This document shows, piece by piece, positions 10,201 to 25,200 of a DNA stretch of 64,000 nt (position 1 is its first letter; each line of letters opens with the position of its first letter). The position numbers and the translations under genes were made by a program. Source of the DNA: Wuchereria bancrofti. Its lineage: Eukaryota > Nematoda > Chromadorea > Rhabditida > Onchocercidae. The notes beneath the pieces are model-generated. The model was not told the DNA's origin, searched no databases, and saw only the letters and a program-made list of their open reading frames with translations. The stretch is taken from NCBI GenBank assembly GCA_005281725.1, contig SSBO01000001.1, positions 7,928,869 through 7,992,868 on the forward strand, read 5' to 3'.

Positions 10201-13200
10201 TACGCTTTTTCTTTAATTTATTTGTTCAAAAATATTTTTAAAAGTTTAAAAATAAATTTCATTAGATTATAAAAACAAATTTCATTAAATTAATGTTTAA
10301 AATAATTTAGAGAATAGTTTAAAAGTAAATTTCATTAAATCATACATTTTAGTTTGAATTTGTCTTTCTTTTTGAGCAATAAATAACAGAAATAATCAAG
10401 TGTATATTGAAGGAATAAAACATTTTCTCATGCAAATATTATCGTTTTTGTATTCAATAAAATTAAATTACTTTACTTTTAATAGATATTCACAATTTGA
10501 TATGTTGCATTAGACCAAAAAAAGAAAAAGAAGAAATTATAATTATTAATAAATAATCAGATATGAAAAGTCATTTCAAGTAAAATGAAATTTCTAAATT
10601 CCACGTATATTTTGATATCAAACAGACTGGAACTTTAAATTCTACGCATTATTCAGTATTATGCGTCATTCAATTTAAACGTATGAAAGAAATGTTATGC
10701 TAATAATTTATGCTACAAATTAAAATTAGCTTGCCGATATTTAATGAAATGCCATGATCAGCTGCAAATGCTGAAATATCTAATGCAAATTGCGTAAGCT
10801 CAGCGAGTAAGTCACCAATTGTTGATGGCGTATCGTGAACCTGCAAATTATTTCAACAATTTAATTATAGAAAACAAAAATTTTTGAAAGAACAAATGTT
10901 GAATTATTATAATAATTTAATTGTAAGCGTTAAATGTTAGTTATTAAATTAAACCTACAGAGCGCTTACAGTAGGTTTGATTTAACTTACATACTAGTAT
11001 ACTTTTAATCCATGAATTTTTAATTAATCTTAAATTTAAATTCCAAAAATATATTTTGTATAGCATAAAGATAATAAATTTTGAATATTTCAATGACATT
11101 ATGTCTTCTTTTTTTTAAAAAAGATGTTTTACTTGCACTTTATGAACAAAATTAAAAAAATGAACATTTTTACAAAAATCTGGGATGACACCCACTGCAA
11201 CAATATAATTTTTTTGGCAACCTCGAATTTTCTCAATTCCACGATGTTGCATAACAATCTAAAACAAATTAAAGCATTTCTTTATTGAAATTTCATAAAT
11301 AACATGGAATAATTTAAATAATCCTAAAAGTTAAATAAAATGTAAAATTCTGCAAAATCAAAAATAGGAATAAACAAACATGTTTACCTGATCAAAGATG
11401 CATATTAAGTTTTTAAGATTTCGTACGGCAGCTTCACCATTATCATCATCGCTTAAAATCTATAAATGAAAAAAAAAATAAGAAAAAAAGGAAGAGCAAT
11501 TCAAACTCAATGACTTTTAAATTTAGAAAGAAAAAGTCATCAATAACTTTTTTTGTTATTTTCAAGTAAATTTTCTCAGTCAATTTTTCCAAAGCATTTT
11601 TTAATTATTTACCTAAAATTTTTGTAATTTTTTATAAAAAAAAGATTTGTGCTTATTCTATTAAATAAAGTTTCAGATAAGAATTAAATATATATTCATA
11701 AATTAGTCAATTTTTCTTTCTTTTTTCTTCTCTTCAGTAGCATTTTTATTCCAAACATATAATAGTTGTCGAATAAATTAAATATAATAATCAATTTTAA
11801 TCAAATAATATAGCATACACTGATATGAGCTATGCCAACACTATGACAAATATGATGGTAAAGATCAGATTTGCTTGGAAAACTTTGCGCAATATGCGAC
11901 GGTAACGCATTTTGAAGCATTTGTTGGTTAGCTAATTCAATTCGTTCAGCATTTGATGTCTCATCTAATTCCTAAAATCAATTAATCATGTTTTTTCATA
12001 AATTTATTTATACAGCTATAATAATTCCTAATTGAGATCAAAATGCTGAAGCTAATAATCAAAAAGTAAAATAAAAAAGGAAAGAAAGGGAAAAAGAAAA
12101 GAAATGAAAAAGAACGCAAATGAAAAATGATAAAGAATTATTTATTCATAAAATAAATTCAATCTGTTTTTTTCAGGAAGATTTTGCCCTTTTCTACCTT
12201 TTTTACCAATTAATTATTTTATGAATAAATCAGTAATTTATCAGTAATAACATAGATCTCATAGTTTTTTCAAAAAAAACAAAAAAAATAGCAATTTTCT
12301 CTACTTCTTTCTCTTTTTTTTTTTGCATGATTCATTTCTAATAGAAAACTAATCTTAAGCTCAAATATAACTTACCTTAAGTTTTGACATAAATTCAAGC
12401 CGTAAAATTCGTTCATTTCTTCGAAAATGAAGAAAAATAAGTAATGACAACATGAAAAGACCACTTAATAATTCCAATTCAATATTGTTCACTCTATAAA
12501 TAAATTAATTATACATGTAAAATTTTTAACTACAATATTAAATTTCATTATAAGTTTAACTATCAGTTAGATTTTTAAATTTTATTAAAATTTGAAGAAA
12601 CCAAATTTGACTAATATTTTATACATTCAAATTACCAAAATTAAAATTTAAATATTTTGTTATTATATATCATTACTACTTTATTAATTGATTTTTACTT
12701 GAAATATTTCCAAACAGTTCTTTTTTTCCTCGCACTAAATGTTATTTGCTATTCTAATGCTTATGTATAGAGTGAATAAATAAACCTGAATACTTCGAAT
12801 AAATTTTAATGCAATTAATAATTTGATATAGATTTTAATGTTTTTCAAATTAGTAATATTTGTTAACTGTTTTCAAAAAAAACCCACAAAAAAAAAAGAA
12901 AATTTTCTTGTTATTTTAAAGTCTATTCATTTTTTTTCTTTTTTTTCCCTTGAGAAAAAAATCAATGCGGAAATTTTGAAATTTAATGAATCAATTAAAT
13001 TTTCCACTTTTCCACTGTATTTTACAACCAAACTTCTTGATGTGAAAAAAAATTCAATTTTTTTTCTCAACATAAAGTTTTGTGAAAATGAGTAGAACTG
13101 TATAACGATGGATATGTTTAAGTGATATTGTTTAATATGCTCACGTAATACTATTAAGTGAAATGTTTACGCTCAACGTAATATTTAAATATTACTGTTG

Positions 13201-16200
13201 AATGATATACACGGTTCATTGTTATGTTTGCGTATTAATTACTGTTTAATGATATATGCTCACGTAGTATTTTTTAATGATATACGATAATATTGCCTAA
13301 CGATTATACTCACGTAAATATTGCTTAATATTCACATGTTAGATCACATTTTTTGTTGCAGTACTATCATCTTTGTTTTTTGTAAAGAAAAAAAAGACAA
13401 ATGGTATTTTAATTTTTTCAAAACAAATTATTTACATACTTGAGACTGGTTAGAATATAATAAAAATAAAAGTGATTCGAAAGTAATATAAATGAATTTA
13501 AAAAATTTCAGTTCTTGTATTTGAAAAATTTATAGAACTTCAATTTTACATCATTAAATCTTTATGGATGCAATATTTTATATAGTAATTATGTACACTG
13601 TTTTAAATGAAACAATTTTTTTTTTGCATTTCCAAAAGTTCTACAATGGGGTAAATTTTTAGCTGAAAAATTTAAAGTTCTAAAAAAACAAAAATTGTAA
13701 ATTTATTTCATAGAAGCAGTTCTTTTTTTTGAATAAATTTTAACCAAAAAAAAAAATTGAAAGAAAAAAGAAGAAAAATCATTTATTTTCTTTACTTTCC
13801 CGCTATTTCGCAATAATCCTACGAGTGAATTTGTTCCCAAAAAAAAAATTCAGCTAAGATGAAAAATGGGAAAAAATGCATAAATTATTCAAATAATGGA
13901 TACAGACAATGAATGAATGATCTCTGACCAAACATTCCATTCATTTCGAAAAGTTTTGAAATAAAATGAATGCAACAAGCAAACAGATGCGCAAATTTTA
14001 CATTCATTCCTTCTTTCTCCCTTCATTTCTCTCCCTCTCTGTCTCTGCCGAAGCAATCTCTACTCATCACTTAAAAAAAATTTTTTTAGCTCATATTATC
14101 GAAAATTTAATGGTTTAAATAAAATATTTTAAAGTTTAAGATAATTGATGATAATTTATCATTTGAAGTAACTTCAATTTCATATTTAATATCATTTTAA
14201 TATCATGTTAAACGTGTAATTTATATTAGCTTAATTATTTGTCGAAAATTATTGTAAAATTTTTTGAATTATATTAAGCAATTTGAATTAACATAATTAG
14301 AAGGTAGTATTGCAATAACTTATTATTTTTTTAAATTGCAATAATATCATAATTATTTTTTCATTAATTCGGCTTTTTAAAGAAAAAATGCCTCCTTTTT
14401 TAGTAAAACATAAATTGTAAAAGAATTCAAAGAATATTTTTGACAACAATGATAAATAAATATTGTCGAGAATTGTAAATGCTTGTTGAATTAATGGAAA
14501 TATTTTTACAAAAAAACGAAACGAAAAAATGCTCACGTAACAAATTGTTCATNAACTGTTTTCAAAAAAAACCCACAAAAAAAAAAGAAAATTTTCTTGT
14601 TATTTTAAAGTCTATTCATTTTTTTTCTTTTTTTTCCCTTGAGAAAAAAATCAATGCGGAAATTTTGAAATTTAATGAATCAATTAAATTTTCCACTTTT
14701 CCACTGTATTTTACAACCAAACTTCTTGATGTGAAAAAAAATTCAATTTTTTTTCTCAACATAAAGTTTTGTGAAAATGAGTAGAACTGTATAACGATGG
14801 ATATGTTTAAGTGATATTGTTTAATATGCTCACGTAATACTATTAAGTGAAATGTTTACGCTCAACGTAATATTTAAATATTACTGTTGAATGATATACA
14901 CGGTTCATTGTTATGTTTGCGTATTAATTACTGTTTAATGATATATGCTCACGTAGTATTTTTTAATGATATACGATAATATTGCCTAACGATTATACTC
15001 ACGTAAATATTGCTTAATATTCACATGTTAGATCACATTTTTTGTTGCAGTACTATCATCTTTGTTTTTTGTAAAGAAAAAAAAGACAAATGGTATTTTA
15101 ATTTTTTCAAAACAAATTATTTACATACTTGAGACTGGTTAGAATATAATAAAAATAAAAGTGATTCGAAAGTAATATAAATGAATTTAAAAAATTTCAG
15201 TTCTTGTATTTGAAAAATTTATAGAACTTCAATTTTACATCATTAAATCTTTATGGATGCAATATTTTATATAGTAATTATGTACACTGTTTTAAATGAA
15301 ACAATTTTTTTTTTGCATTTCCAAAAGTTCTACAATGGGGTAAATTTTTAGCTGAAAAATTTAAAGTTCTAAAAAAACAAAAATTGTAAATTTATTTCAT
15401 AGAAGCAGTTCTTTTTTTTGAATAAATTTTAACCAAAAAAAAAAATTGAAAGAAAAAAGAAGAAAAATCATTTATTTTCTTTACTTTCCCGCTATTTCGC
15501 AATAATCCTACGAGTGAATTTGTTCCCAAAAAAAAAATTCAGCTAAGATGAAAAATGGGAAAAAATGCATAAATTATTCAAATAATGGATACAGACAATG
15601 AATGAATGATCTCTGACCAAACATTCCATTCATTTCGAAAAGTTTTGAAATAAAATGAATGCAACAAGCAAACAGATGCGCAAATTTTACATTCATTCCT
15701 TCTTTCTCCCTTCATTTCTCTCCCTCTCTGTCTCTGCCGAAGCAATCTCTACTCATCACTTAAAAAAAATTTTTTTAGCTCATATTATCGAAAATTTAAT
15801 GGTTTAAATAAAATATTTTAAAGTTTAAGATAATTGATGATAATTTATCATTTGAAGTAACTTCAATTTCATATTTAATATCATTTTAATATCATGTTAA
15901 ACGTGTAATTTATATTAGCTTAATTATTTGTCGAAAATTATTGTAAAATTTTTTGAATTATATTAAGCAATTTGAATTAACATAATTAGAAGGTAGTATT
16001 GCAATAACTTATTATTTTTTTAAATTGCAATAATATCATAATTATTTTTTCATTAATTCGGCTTTTTAAAGAAAAAATGCCTCCTTTTTTAGTAAAACAT
16101 AAATTGTAAAAGAATTCAAAGAATATTTTTGACAACAATGATAAATAAATATTGTCGAGAATTGTAAATGCTTGTTGAATTAATGGAAATATTTTTACAA

Positions 16201-19200
16201 AAAAACGAAACGAAAAAATGCTCACGTAACAAATTGTTCATAATTGACATAAAGCATCGGATGAGTAATAAATGTATGACAAGAATACAGCGCAAATGCA
16301 ACTAGCAATGCGCCAAATAGTACCAATGACGGGAAACGTACGAAAACAGATGTGAGAAGCATCCAAAAGGCACAATTAAGCTGTGAAAAATGCACAATAC
16401 CGCATTCATCTAACGGTGTCAAATTTGAATTTTGTGGACAGGAAAACTGAAATTGGTCGAAGTTTTGATCAATATTAAAATAAAATATACAATTTAATGA
16501 ATCAAATTTTAACTTAAAAAATAAAGTAACATTATACATTGATATTAGAATGGATAGAAAATAGCCCACTCAAGACATATATTATTTTTTAAAAATATGG
16601 GTGAAGAAATGAATTAAATTTTAATTAAAGCAAAGACTTATCCTGATATATTCATTCATTTGATCCTACAGTATTAGTCTGCAAATAAAATGTTTTCTTT
16701 CTTCGTTTTTATTTTTTTTTTTTTGATTGGAAAAAAGATGAAAGGAAATGAAAAAAAAAACAAACTGCATTAACAATGCCGCATATAAATAAAAGTGATA
16801 TAATTAATAAAATAATAATTGTATGACCAATAGCTGTCCTCGTTATAAATTGGCAAAAATTCTGAAATTTTTTTTAGTTTTAAAAAGAATAAAAAGGAAA
16901 TGAAAAAAATTAATAAAAAACTAAGATGAATCATAATTCTATCGAATAATTTTCACAGTTAAATTCATCACAATTTTGTTAAGTGTTAAACGATTTGAAA
17001 AAATGATGAAAGAGCAAAGTAATTTTCAACAACTTTGGATGTTTTTTTTTTTCAGTTATTTATTACTATTACTATTTATCGTTACTATTATTATTACTAT
17101 TATTATTAATATTATTGCTATTATTGTTAGTTATTATTAATATTATTATTAATTATTACCATCATTATTGTTATTATTACTAATTATTATTAATTATTAT
17201 CATCAACACAATAACAACTAGCTATTATTGTCAATATTATTATTAGTTATTATTATCATTATTAATGATTGTTGATATCATTATTAAGTATTATCATTAT
17301 TACTGTTACTATTATTACTAACCATTATTATTAATTATTATCATAATAGCAATAATTATTAGTTAGTATTATCATTATTAGTAGTTATTATTATCATTAT
17401 TATAAATTATTATTATTACTATTCTATTACACAAAACAATTCATTAATGGTTTTTAAAGGAACATTTTAGTTCCTTTTTTCTTTTTTGATAAAAGATTTT
17501 CAAATAATTAATTATGCCATCACAGTTTATTTATTTCAGAATTGCAAATTATCATTTGTTACGTTACGATACGAATTATTTTCCATCTTTAATTTACTAT
17601 AACAATAAAAGCCTTCATAATTGAATAATTAATTATAACAAACTTGGAAAAAATTTGCATAAAGTGTGAGTAATATCAGAAAAATGATAGCCAATGATAT
17701 GATAATCATAATAAGCGTTGAAATTTGCCTAAAATATAATTCTTACCATAATGCAAAATTAAAAAAGAAAATTACATTGATCGTATTAATCATAGCATAA
17801 ATTAAAAAAAGCTATATCACATTAATTATATTATATCGTATCATATCATAACAAACTAACCTTGGCAAAACCAAAACATGATAAATACCATAGATAACAA
17901 GGAAAAGTATACTGATAGCTAATGCTGGCACAAACCACTGATCAAATTGTATTTGATACTAAAATGAATATAAATATTTTAAAATTTTGTTAGTTCTTGT
18001 CTTCTATATGAATTATGTGATTAATATGAAAAGTGAAGCAGAAGAAAAAAAATATGAAATAAATATTTGTACCAATAAATTTAAGCTAAATATTTAAATT
18101 CAAATTATGATTTTTTTTTTTTGGTGCTATAAAAAAACAATCATTCATTCGTTCGTTTTTTTATCCACATTTTTTCTCTAAAATTCGATTTTATCTAAAT
18201 AAATGTAAAATTATGAAATGTAATTAAGTTGGCACTGTCAATTCATCAAAAATGCTAAAAGAAAATGAAAGATAAGAAAGGAATTGAAAATATAATAAAT
18301 TTATCAAATGCATCTAAACTAAATATTTAATTAATTGATAATAAATAAGTTAACCGCTTTTTCCATTTGTTGATTTCGAAAGTATAATAACCAATTGTGC
18401 ATTACACTTCTGCCAGTATTATCTTTATCAGTACTTTTTTTTCCATTCATTAATGATAATTTATCCATTCGTCTGTAATTATATTTTAATTTAATTATTT
18501 CGAAAATTTATTTCAAAATTGCAAAAATTTTATCACCATCTCATTTTCCCATAAATTCAATAGCTTTTCTTTTTTTCTTTTTTTTTATAACGTTCCTTTA
18601 ACATTCAATCAAGATTTATTTGACTGTAAAAAGCAAACTAATAAATTCTACCGTGATATTATATTTCGTATTTTATTTATTTAAATGATTTCCTTTAAAT
18701 GAAAAAACGTTAATAAATGTTTCAAATAAAACTTAATTAAATTTTTTCAATAAAAACTTAATTAAATTAAATTTCCTAAAACAAGAAAAAAGTAGAAATA
18801 ATAGAAATACTAAACAAACTTTTACAAATTTTATTACGCCATTATTATATTAGCGTATTTTATTAATTAATTTCAAAAAAAAATTGATATAATACTTATT
18901 TGCATACTTATCACTACAATACTAATTAAAATAAATTTGCACAAAACGAAAAAGAAGAAGAAAATTAGAAGAAATATCAAACTTTTTTCGACGTCCACCC
19001 ATTGTAGCATTATTTTTGAGTAAAGTATCATTAGCCGATGATATTGTTTGTAATAGTCTATTAATTGCTTGTGGTATTGTAACTAACGAAAATCGTTTCA
19101 AATTTGGAAATAATATTGATGATGATAAATTGCTATCACAATAATAATATTGATCATTTGTAAGGCGCCAAAGTTGCCCACATTTTTCAAATCGAAAATT

Positions 19201-22200
19201 ACATTCAGCTTGACGCTTTGCTTCATCTGCCATATATATTCCACTAAAATATTTTTTAGCAGATTTAATTTTTTGCTTTTTTTTTAGAAAAAATGAGAAA
19301 AAACAAAGTAGAAACTACATATATTCCTAAAATACTTTTTCTTTTTAGCAATTTTAATTTTTTGCTTGAAAGAAAAAAAAAAACAACGGATGAAGTAAAA
19401 AATAGCAAATTTATTTATGATTAATATTCACAAGGAGAGTAATGAGTTAATAAACGAATGATTAAATTAATATTAAGAAAAGTTAATTTAATAGTGAATT
19501 ATATCGATTTCATTAAATTAATGATAAGTTAAAATATATGAAATTAATAATGCAACATATCTCATATTAACAGATATGCTAAATTAAAATTTGATATATA
19601 TAAACACAATTTACAATGATTAATTTTACAATGAAAATTAAAGAATACCTTTCTGATGCAATCCGTTCAATATTAATAGCTTCTTCAATCGGATATCCAA
19701 TAGCATCATAATGCCATTTTGTTAAGCCAAATATTCCACATGATACGGCACCACATTCAATTCCACAACGCAATTGCAAATCCACAATTGTTGCATCACA
19801 AAAACTTCTAGCAAAAAAAAGAAAGCAATTGAAGCATATTTATTGATCAAATTAATTGATAAATAAGTGAAAATTATGAAAAATTGAGAAATGATAAAAG
19901 TTACTAATTAATTAGAAAATTCAACCTTATAAGTGCTTGTAAATCACATGCAAAAGAAATTGCATTCTTAAGATGGTCATCACGTGCTGCTGGGATACCT
20001 GAGATTACGAGAATACCATCAGATTGTAAACGAATGCAACCACATTTCTGTAGTAAACTTCAATATTTAAACTATTTCAATTATTTATTTGCTTTTAATC
20101 TTTCTTTCCCGTTTATATTTCCTAATTTCCATTTTATTTTACACTTATTTTATTCACTTCAATTTTATTCATTTGTTTATTTACATTATATTTATTTGCT
20201 TATTTCTTATTTGTTGAAAATAATAATTAATGTAAACAAGCATTTGCCACTTACTGTTAATCTGTTATTCTAAAATAATTTTATATTTTTTCTTTCCTTT
20301 TTTTGTTTTATATCATAAAATTTTGTGCCTTTTGTTATAAACTATATATCATGTACAATGCTAATTAATGAATAAATTGTATAAACTGAAGTAATATTAA
20401 ATCAAAAATCAATAATTATCACAGTAAAGTTTTCATACAAAAAATGAAAAAAAAAGTTTCAATTCGCACCTTAATATTTTCTCTAAAATTTAATGTTTTC
20501 CTCTAAAAATGAGATTTTCACTTCAATTTCAAACATATTTTGCGAAAATTTTATTAAGCAAAATTATTTGATTCAAATTTTAGTTCAATTTTAAACCTAA
20601 TACATTTTTATCCTTTTTTTTCTTCAATATTTTATTGCTGCTGAATTTTTCGTTTATTTTTTTACAAAAAGAAAATAAAAAAGAAGGTCATCCACTAAAT
20701 AAATTATCGCAAAAAAAAGAGGTGTTGTTTTAATGGGAAAAATTGATAGAACAAAATGATAAATGAAATCAAAGAAGGTAAATTATCAATGTGACAGTGA
20801 CATTAATATTAAAGTCCTTTCTATATGTTATCAAATCCTCTCATTTCTTCATATATTTATTGATTTATTTTATTCGTTTATTTATTTATTTAATAATAAT
20901 GTATTTAATATTTTTAGTCTATTTTCCTCTTATAAATTTTGTTCCTATAAATAAAAATTTGATAAAATTAGAATATTAAATGCAAAATTATTTGAATATC
21001 TAAATTAGTAATTTCAATTTAAATGCAAAGTATGTTCTCAATTATCTTCACATGTATGCATTTTATGTTTCTTAAAATGTAGAATTTTTGTTTCATTTTT
21101 TTTATTTTTTTTATTTTATTAATGGATATTTCATTCATTACGACAAATTAATCAACATTTCATTTAATCTGTTTAATTTGCATTTTTTCATAATGTAAAA
21201 GTTAAATAATAATTAAAATATTTCAATTCTTTCATTTATTATTAGTCCAATAATGACAGCACAGTACTGTTGTGTTTTCTATTTTTAGTAAAAAAAGAAG
21301 AAAATGAATAAATCAATGAATTAATTGAACAAATCATCACATTTATTTTTATTTCACTATTTAGAAGTATCTTGAAATAACGAAAAAAGAATTTAATTTG
21401 ATTTCTTTTCAAATTTTTCCAATTAGGGTAAGAAATTTTTTCCTCCTAATCTTTAATTCTAAAAAACAAAAAAAGATTTGTCTTTTTTTTTTTATAATGT
21501 AAAACAAATATTAAATAGTTTGCCCCCTTTAATAATTTTCATTTCTTCTTTTTCTTTTTTATTTTTTGCTGTTCCCAAAAAAAAAAAGAAAAAATCAAAC
21601 TTCTTTTAGTCAGCTAGAAAAATTCTACTAAGTCATTTTTCTAAAATCCTTTCTTTCTTTTTTCCTTCCTTTCGAAATATAAACTATAACTTTTATTTAA
21701 CAACAGCTGTTTCCATCTATTCGCAAAATTTCACATCTTTTTCTCGTTAATTTTTACTATCGAACCATTATTCTCTAACAACTGCTATCATATTTTATCA
21801 TTCTTAAAATATAAATGAACAAAAATGTTGAAATAATCAAAATTTGCATAGCGCTACATTTTTCTTATCTTTTCTTTTCTTTAACATTTTTTTTTCAAAT
21901 TAAAAGAAAAAGACAAAAGATGAAAATGTAATATATAAAATATCAATCAATCAGATTATTTCAGCCTTTTTTTTCTCACTCTTCCCTTCCTCTTTTTCGT
22001 TTTTCTTTTTTTCTTCTATACGCAATCACTAAAAACAATTTTAACAAAGTTACTTTATTCATTTCTTTTCTAAAGTTTAAAATATCCTTAAAAGCTTAAA
22101 GTAGTAGAAGAAAGNNNNNNNNNNNNNNNNNNNNAAAGATGAAAATGTAATATATAAAATATCAATCAATCAGATTATTTCAGCCTTTTTTTTCTCACTC

Positions 22201-25200
22201 TTCCCTTCCTCTTTTTCGTTTTTCTTTTTTTCTTCTATACGCAATCACTAAAAACAATTTTAACAAAGTTACTTTATTCATTTCTTTTCTAAAGTTTAAA
22301 ATATCCTTAAAAGCTTAAAGTAGTAGAAGAAAGCAAAATGAAAAAGAGAGAGAAACGAGTTCTTTTTAATAAAAAGAAATAATGATTTGACAAAAAAAAG
22401 TTCCTGCAACATTTCAACAATTAATTTTCATTTATTTTTCTTTCTTCTTTTTTTTATAAACAATCATTATTTTAACAAATTTAAGTTTAATATTGAAAAA
22501 ATTTTGCTCGACATTTTAAAGTCCTTTTTTTTTGGTATATCACTTAATTTATTTATGCAATTTAGTATTAGTAATTTAGTACTTTTTTTATTGAATAAGA
22601 ATTGCTAATTCTAGTTTATATTCCTTTGTAAAAATGAAAATAATAATTATATAAATTTAGTGGAAATTTTATATAATCAAGGTATTAATGAATTTAACAA
22701 ATATGGAAATTGTGTTAAGAAAACAAATGCAAAAATTGTATTATTTTGTTTAAATAGTTTTAAAGAAAAAGAAAGTTAAAAAAGAAAAGAAAAATGATAT
22801 TTACTTTGATAATTTGATCAATTCGAGCATTAAATTCATTCAACAGTTGCGCCGAATCTTGCGCACTACAACATGACAAGACATCTTCCAAACCAACCAA
22901 ACGACAATATACAACACTAAAATTGATTTATATTTACTTTATTGATTTTTACAAATAACATCAAATAATTAAAATAATCTTAAATGTAAAATTTTGCAAG
23001 ACATATTTATAATGTATGATAATATTACATTTATTATCATTGATAGTAAATAAAATCGAATTAGATTAATTAATTGAAAATATTTTTATGAAATGTATAT
23101 TAATTTTATAAGTTTTTACTTTTTCTATTACATGATAATACTACATTTATTATCATTGATAGCATATAAAGTCAGGTTGTATTAATTAACTAAAATTAGC
23201 TCCATCAAATATACCAATTTTCCAAGTTTTTTTTCTAAGCTATCACTTACTGATTCTTCTCGGATATCACTCAATAATGATAATGTACATTTATTATATC
23301 TGATAGCAAATGAAACCTAATTATATTAATTATTTGAAATTATGGCAAAATTATTTATGCTTTGTAAAGAAAAAATACAAATATATGCCTATACTGAAAA
23401 TCCCTGAAAAAACTTTTAAAAAATCCGAATTTTGACTTATTTCATATTAATATTTATGTCAATATATTTTCTTAGCATTATAAGTATAGAATTTCATAGC
23501 ATTATTTAAAAAAAAAAATATTTGCTTAGTATAATTTTCCTAATATCTTTCAACATTAGCATTATTAATAGTCGTATCCAATAAATGCTTGATTATATTA
23601 ATTGTGATTACATATATATAAGTACCAATTATATTATTAATATTAATATCATACTGATATATTAATAATGGTATTTGTATTGGTATTTCAAACAATATCA
23701 GTATAATATTAGAAAGTAAATTATCAACTGAACTTAGAAAAAAAGAACAAAGTGTAAAAAATTACATTTCAAATTTTTGAAATGAAAATTTCAAAAAATT
23801 GACAAAAAGAAATTTGCGGAAAAAGAAAAACCTAGTTTGACTGTAATGTTCCGTATAAATTGTTGGCGGAGATTTAGCAAATTGTTGACGTGCTGTATGC
23901 ACTAAATGTGATGGTACTGCAGTTTGCAGCAAATCCATCTGCAACATAATAATTAATATAAGTTTGTTACTTTTATTTTAATTCATTAATCAATTCAATT
24001 TGTTTCATCTATTATTCATTGTTATTCAGTTTTTTTTATTTTATTTTTGTAGAAATCAAAAAGAAAAACAAAGATATTATATATTTAAATATATTTTATT
24101 TAAAGTAAATTGATAATTTTCTGTTTAAATTTGCATATGCCATAATTTATTTTGCTGTAATATTGTTTGATAAATAATATATTGCTATCAACTCTAGAAG
24201 TTTACTATTTTATATCCATAATAACACTTAAATTATTTGAAATACTGACATCAGATTGATTAATTATATTCTCAGGGGAGGAAATGAGAAAGATGAAGTG
24301 GAAATTTGAACAACTGGAAAATGACCAAAGTAAATCATTCAATCAAATGTTATGCAAATTTTATCAAAATGAATGCATTTAATCAAAATGAATTATTGAT
24401 TTACAATCATTATAATATGATTTAGAGAGAGAGAGAGAGAACGAGAGAAAAGGATAAAAAATGAATTTATATTTTAGGATAACTTAGCATTTCAATTATA
24501 ATTACTATAAAGATTAATTTCGATTTCAATGTTATCAATCAATTAGTTTTCATTAAATTTTCAAAATTTATTTCAGCTTAAATTTGGCTTTTTTTTGTTC
24601 CCTACTATAATAGAATGATGAAATGATGAATAATCAATGATAATGCTAATAGAGGAATGAATCATTTCACTGCTAATATTCGTAGTATGCTTTTAAAGAA
24701 ATTGAAGATTCAAATGAGTTGAATATAAAACTTTTTATACATGACGTAAATGCAATTAATTCTATCAAAAAACTTTTAATTGAGAATTTTAAAGTTTCTT
24801 GAATGCAAATTTTTTCTTTTTTTTTTTTGGAATTCAACCAAAAATAACTAGTGCTCTTATTGTTGCTGCTACTTGTTTGCATAGGTGTAATAAAACTTCA
24901 CTATTCTTTTTTCAAATTTCAATTCCGATATTTGTTTAATTTTTTGAATTTTCTGTAAATTATTTTGTTTGATTTTTTCAGAGATTTTTAGAAAAAGAAA
25001 AATCGCAACTTTTAAGAAAATGCAAAGGAACAAAGCAATGATGCATTTTTTTTTAGGGAATATATTTAATCCAAAGAGTTTTTTAAGAATTAAATTCAAA
25101 TTTTTATCCAAATGATTCCAATATTGTCAGTGCTTTTCCCATTTGAAAGAAGGAAATGTTTATCAATCTAATGGAAGCAAATAAAAAATTTGCTTCCATT

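Noticed and set aside
12838..16225. Paired ORFs of 79-101 codons (Phe/Lys-rich) on both strands
   Set aside because: They are the same low-complexity intron frames seen twice because of the 1,688-bp duplication; one even runs through the N.
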